NCBI GenBank assembly: GCA_016938065.1
Contig: JAFGVI010000124.1
Span: 1-64,000 of the forward strand
Length of the DNA stretch: 64,000 bases
Direction of reading: 5' to 3'
DNA from: Deltaproteobacteria bacterium
GTDB lineage: Bacteria > Desulfobacterota > Anaeroferrophillalia > Anaeroferrophillales > Tharpellaceae
The position numbers and the translations under genes are program-made. Positions 59,951 to 64,000 of the stretch are shown one piece after another. Below the pieces are notes generated by a model. The model was not told the DNA's origin, did no database searches, and worked only from the letters and a program-made list of their open reading frames with translations. Each line of letters begins with the position of its first letter. Positions within the stretch are counted from its first letter, which is position 1.

Positions 59951-62900
59951 ATGGCCCGCGTTCATTTGCGCTCCCTTAGCCTGATTTTTCTGGTCGCGGT
60001 TCTCAGCCTGATTTCGGTTTCTCCGGCCCGAGCAGTGGATATAGAGGTCACCAACAACGCGGATAGCGGAGCTGGAACTCTGCGTCAGGCCATAGCTGAT
60101 GCCGGGGATAGCGATACGATCAGTTTTACCATCGCCGGCTCCGATACCATCACTATTGCATCGGAACTGCTAATTAACTCCAAATCTGTCGCCATCAACG
60201 GTACTAATATCGCCACCGGCAACCCTATCACCGTGCAGGTCACCACTCCGGGCTCATCAGCGTTTCGCGTTTTCAACATCTCGGGGCAAGAGCCAACTGT
60301 AACCATCGCCAATATGATTATCAAGGGCGGAGATGTCAGGACTACCCCTGCCAATGGTGCCGGCATAGCTTTAAGTAACGACTGTTCTCTCAATTTGGAT
60401 ACGGTCACGATTTCAGATGGTTTCGCTGACTCAGGCGGTGGAATTTTTAATAATTATGGCTATCTCTCCATGCAAAACTGTACCATAAGTGGAAACTCGG
60501 CAGCAAATTACGGCGGCGGCATCTTTAATAATTATGGCCATCTCTCCATGCAAAACTGTACCATAAGTGGAAACTCGGCAATCTCTCATGGCGGCGGCGG
60601 AATCAGTAATGATGGTACAGCTACTATCCAAAACTGTACCATATATGGAAACTCGGCAAACATTTATGGCGGCGGAATCCGTAATCATAGCACCGCTACC
60701 GTCCAAAACTGTACCATAAGCGGAAACTCGTTAGAATATTACGGTGGCGGCGGAATCTTTAATGATGGCACCGCTACCGTCCGCAATACCATTCTGGCGG
60801 GCAATACGGCAGGTGGAAGCGACGGCGCTGATTATTACAATGATTCTGGTGGTACATTGACCGACGACGGCTACAATGTGGTTGAAAATCAGTTTGGGAT
60901 TACTTATGGCCAGGAAGAAGGATACACGTTCACCGCTGCGACAGATATTTTATACAACGAAGAGTCCTGGCAGCAAGGACCGGCAGGCCCCTTAGTAACC
61001 GGGACTCTGGGGTTAGCTTCCATACTGGCCGACAACGGCGGCCCCACCCTGACCCTGGCCCTGGAATCGACCAGCTTCGCTGCCGCCAGTGCCACGACCG
61101 GCATTCCTCCGGCTGACAACTGGAACAGCAGCCCTGAAATTGATGAATTATACAGCGACCAGCGCGGGGTTGCCAGAACCGCCGGGCAGAATACCAGTAT
61201 CGGAGCCTATTCTGCTAACTATAGCACCACCCCCGCATATTACTACCGCAGTCGAACTTCCGGCAACTGGTCTGAGACCTCCACCTGGCAGCAGTCTGAG
61301 AACGGTTCCGAATGGGAAGATACGGAGACCATCCCGGACACAACCAGCCTGGGTACCACCATTCAAACCGGCCACACTGTGACCGTTAACCAGGATGTGA
61401 CCACGGATCAGACCACGGTAGAAAACGGTGCGACTTTGGCCGTGGCTGAAAACAAGACCCTGACCATCGCCGACGGCGACGGCAGCGATCTCACCGTGAC
61501 CGGCACTTTGACCAAGTCCGGGACCGGAACGATCACCTGCGCTTCCGGCTCTACCGTCACCTATAACGGCGGTAATCAGAATGTACCGGCGTTGGCCTAC
61601 AGCGAACTCTCTTTTGCAGATAGCACTTCCGGTGCCACCAAAACCTTTGCCAACGGTACTACCTCAGTGGGCAGCGAAATATCGCTGCCCGACAGCCTCA
61701 CCCTTACCGGCAGCTCGGCGGAAGCGGTGACCGTGCAGGTGACCACGCCCGGCGAAGACGGCACGCCGTCGCGAACGTTCCATGTTAATGCTCCCGGCAA
61801 TGTTGTCACGATCAGCGATCTCTCCATTAAGGGTGGGGATATTCATGAAACAGGGGACGGCGGCGCTGTTTACCTCGAAGACGGCTCCCTTAATTTAGAA
61901 AGGGTTAGCCTTTCGGATGGCAAAGGATTTCTAGGTGGAGGCATTTTGACCGAATCTGGAACCACTCTGACCATGACGGATTCAATCGGCAAAGACAACA
62001 TTGCAACCTCCAGCGGCGGCTTTCTTCATAATTGGGGGACAGCAACTATCAACCGCTGCAGCTTTTTTAACAACACCGCTATTACGGGCGGTTTTGTGCA
62101 TAATAATTATGGAGATCTAACTGTTTTCGCTTCCACCATCAGCGCCAATACGGCAACTGGTAACATCGATGGGAGTGGAGGGGGAGGTGCCGTATTGAAC
62201 ACCTTAGCGACAGTGCGGTTCATTAATTCGACGGTTACGGGTAACAGTGCCGGCAGGTTCGGCGCCATTGTCAGTTTCGGCGGCAATTTGATTCTAGTGG
62301 GATCCACTATTTCCGGAAACATGGGATCCACCATCGACAACGAGCCATTGGATGGCGGCTATGGCCTTATGCTCATAAACAACAATACAATCATCACTGA
62401 TTGTATTGTTGCTTATAATCATGAGAATGATAACAGCGGCTACAAGGATATTTCAAAAACAAACGGCACGATTTACGGCAATTACAACATTGCCGGCGAC
62501 TGGAACACTGAATGGGGCGGCTCTGGTAACATAGCCTATACTTATACGGCGGGCAAAGGAGCTCCACTCTTTGCCGCGTACGATACGATTGTCGCCGATA
62601 CCATTTATGCACCGGTGATGGCCGACAACGGCGGACCGACTGAAACTGTGGCTCTTTCCGGAGATGCCATCGCGTCTGAAACAGGTGTGAAAGTCGGATT
62701 TTACGACGATGAGGGTGTGACCAGATATGCCTTTTATAACGGTTCTGAATGGGTCAAAGTGGAGGATGGGAGCACGCCTGTGTCGTCAGAAAACATGACG
62801 GAAATCACCACCGACCAGAGAGGTGCCAACCGTCATGCGACACCAAGCGTCGGCGCCTACGAAATCTACAGAGGCTACATTACCAACGGTATCGGCAGCG

Positions 62901-64000
62901 ACTGGAGTACCGCCGGCAACTGGAACATTGTTAACGGTATCGGTGAAGAGCTTGCTACCGTAGCCCCGACCGCAGCCAATTCTACCTCCATCACCGTAAA
63001 CCACGACATGACCGTTAATGCTGATTTAAGCATAGACCAGACAAGTGTGGCAAGCGCTAAAACCCTGACAGTGGCCGGCGCTAAAACCCTGACCATCGCC
63101 GACGGCGACGGCACCGATCTGACTGTCAATGGAACCCTGGCCGGTGCCGGCAATCTCACGGTGCCCGGACAGCTTCTGGTAAACGGAACCTCAAGCGTTA
63201 ATATTGACGGGACTTTTAACGCTACCGGCGGCGCGGTGACTTTTACCGGCGCCGGCAGTCTCAATCTCGGCGGCAGCGTGACCAGTCTGGGAGCATTTAC
63301 GGCGGGCAGCAGCACGGTAACTTATGCTGGCACGAATCAGACGGTGCCGGGCAGCGTCACCTATTACAATCTGACCAAGACGGCTGCCACAGTTGGCACC
63401 CTAACTTTTCAGGCTGAGAGCACCACCACGGTAACCGGTACACTGCGGCTGGAAGGAGCCTCAGGACAGCTTCTGTCTCTGCGAAGCAGCACCCCCGAAA
63501 CCCAGTGGAATATTGATCCTCAGAGCACAAGAACAATCGCTTTTGTGGATGTTCAGGATTCTAATAATACGAACGCCCAGGTCATCTATGTTGCTGATCA
63601 GGGCTGCGTTGATTCCGGCGATAACAGCAACTGGATTTTTGAGGGTCCGCCGCCATCCCCGCCTTCGGCTCAGGTCACGGTGGTCGGCGGCAGCGGTTCC
63701 GGCAACTACCAGATCGGAAGTTTTTTCCGGATCACCGCCGATCCGCCGCCGCCGGGAATGGTCTTTTCCCACTGGAGCGGCAGCACGGTCGGGCTTTTTT
63801 ACGTCAACAAACCCTCCACCCTTTATTGGATTCGCACGCCGACGGTAAATCTCACAGCGGTTTATACTGCGGTTCCGGTTCGAAGCGTAACGATGGGTAT
63901 CTACCCGGCGGCTTTGGCGGAAGAGGAGATTGCCGATGCCTTTAGCGGAGAAATCATCTATATTGCCCCCGATGGCAACGGCAACGGAGTTGAGCCCTGT
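59951..64000 (+). CDS. Giant secreted right-handed beta-helix/CSLREA-like repeat protein (3' truncated by window edge)
   Basis: AGGAGG RBS at 59941; signal peptide MARVHLRSLSLIFLVAVLSLISVSPARA; NADSGAGTLRQAIADA; GGGI..QNCTISGNSA repeats; frame spot-checked open to base 64000 (1350 codons). Confidence 0.9.
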   Translation, partial: MARVHLRSLSLIFLVAVLSLISVSPARAVDIEVTNNADSGAGTLRQAIADAGDSDTISFTIAGSDTITIASELLINSKSVAINGTNIATGNPITVQVTTPGSSAFRVFNISGQEPTVTIANMIIKGGDVRTTPANGAGIALSNDCSLNLDTVTISDGFADSGGGIFNNYGYLSMQNCTISGNSAANYGGGIFNNYGHLSMQNCTISGNSAISHGGGGISNDGTATIQNCTIYGNSANIYGGGIRNHSTATVQNCTISGNSLEYYGGGGIFNDGTATVRNTILAGNTAGGSDGADYYNDSGGTLTDDGYNVVENQFGITYGQEEGYTFTAATDILYNEESWQQGPAGPLVTGTLGLASILADNGGPTLTLALESTSFAAASATTGIPPADNWNSSPEIDELYSDQRGVARTAGQNTSIGAYSANYSTTPAYYYRSRTSGNWSETSTWQQSENGSEWEDTETIPDTTSLGTTIQTGHTVTVNQDVTTDQTTVENGATLAVAENKTLTIADGDGSDLTVTGTLTKSGTGTITCASGSTVTYNGGNQNVPALAYSELSFADSTSGATKTFANGTTSVGSEISLPDSLTLTGSSAEAVTVQVTTPGEDGTPSRTFHVNAPGNVVTISDLSIKGGDIHETGDGGAVYLEDGSLNLERVSLSDGKGFLGGGILTESGTTLTMTDSIGKDNIATSSGGFLHNWGTATINRCSFFNNTAITGGFVHNNYGDLTVFASTISANTATGNIDGSGGGGAVLNTLATVRFINSTVTGNSAGRFGAIVSFGGNLILVGSTISGNMGSTIDNEPLDGGYGLMLINNNTIITDCIVAYNHENDNSGYKDISKTNGTIYGNYNIAGDWNTEWGGSGNIAYTYTAGKGAPLFAAYDTIVADTIYAPVMADNGGPTETVALSGDAIASETGVKVGFYDDEGVTRYAFYNGSEWVKVEDGSTPVSSENMTEITTDQRGANRHATPSVGAYEIYRGYITNGIGSDWSTAGNWNIVNGIGEELATVAPTAANSTSITVNHDMTVNADLSIDQTSVASAKTLTVAGAKTLTIADGDGTDLTVNGTLAGAGNLTVPGQLLVNGTSSVNIDGTFNATGGAVTFTGAGSLNLGGSVTSLGAFTAGSSTVTYAGTNQTVPGSVTYYNLTKTAATVGTLTFQAESTTTVTGTLRLEGASGQLLSLRSSTPETQWNIDPQSTRTIAFVDVQDSNNTNAQVIYVADQGCVDSGDNSNWIFEGPPPSPPSAQVTVVGGSGSGNYQIGSFFRITADPPPPGMVFSHWSGSTVGLFYVNKPSTLYWIRTPTVNLTAVYTAVPVRSVTMGIYPAALAEEEIADAFSGEIIYIAPDGNGNGVEPC
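60434..60806 (+). repeat. Five tandem about 75-81 bp coding repeats (beta-helix rungs)
   Basis: GGGI starts at 60434, 60512, 60593, 60668, 60746; first two units nearly identical in DNA. Confidence 0.85.

Overview
The 64 kb window looks like chromosomal backbone from a Desulfobacterota/deltaproteobacteria-like organism (inferred only from gene content and protein style). Left to right it holds: (i) a Bat/MoxR aerotolerance-type operon (1-7105); (ii) sensor kinases and a response regulator; (iii) a long minus-strand housekeeping run: truA, greA, carB, carA, pyrC, pyrB, pyrR, lepB, lepA, argS. This run is interrupted by one plus-strand LpxH-like gene sitting between carA and carB; (iv) a TonB/ExbB/ExbD operon with a large TPR protein; (v) ybeY/phoH and a DegT aminotransferase; (vi) a complete Wsp-like chemosensory/diguanylate cyclase cluster (38164-47428); (vii) a radical-SAM SPL-like gene overlapping a ParB-like gene, next to nadB; (viii) an accessory right end with a PEP-CTERM protein behind a probable c-di-GMP-I riboswitch/terminator, a CNT nucleoside transporter and a secreted 5'-nucleotidase that share a near-identical 33-bp tandem-repeat upstream element, and a giant secreted beta-helix repeat protein that runs off the window and is absent from the supplied ORF track. 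Most interesting: the riboswitch, whose aptamer 3' strand doubles as a terminator arm; the shared operator of a putative nucleotide-scavenging regulon, with an unlisted 56-aa ORF coupled to the nucleotidase; the SPL-ParB pair; and the Wsp-like locus as a possible in-window c-di-GMP source. No tRNA, rRNA, CRISPR array or transposase was recognised. All family calls were made by eye; no database searches were run.
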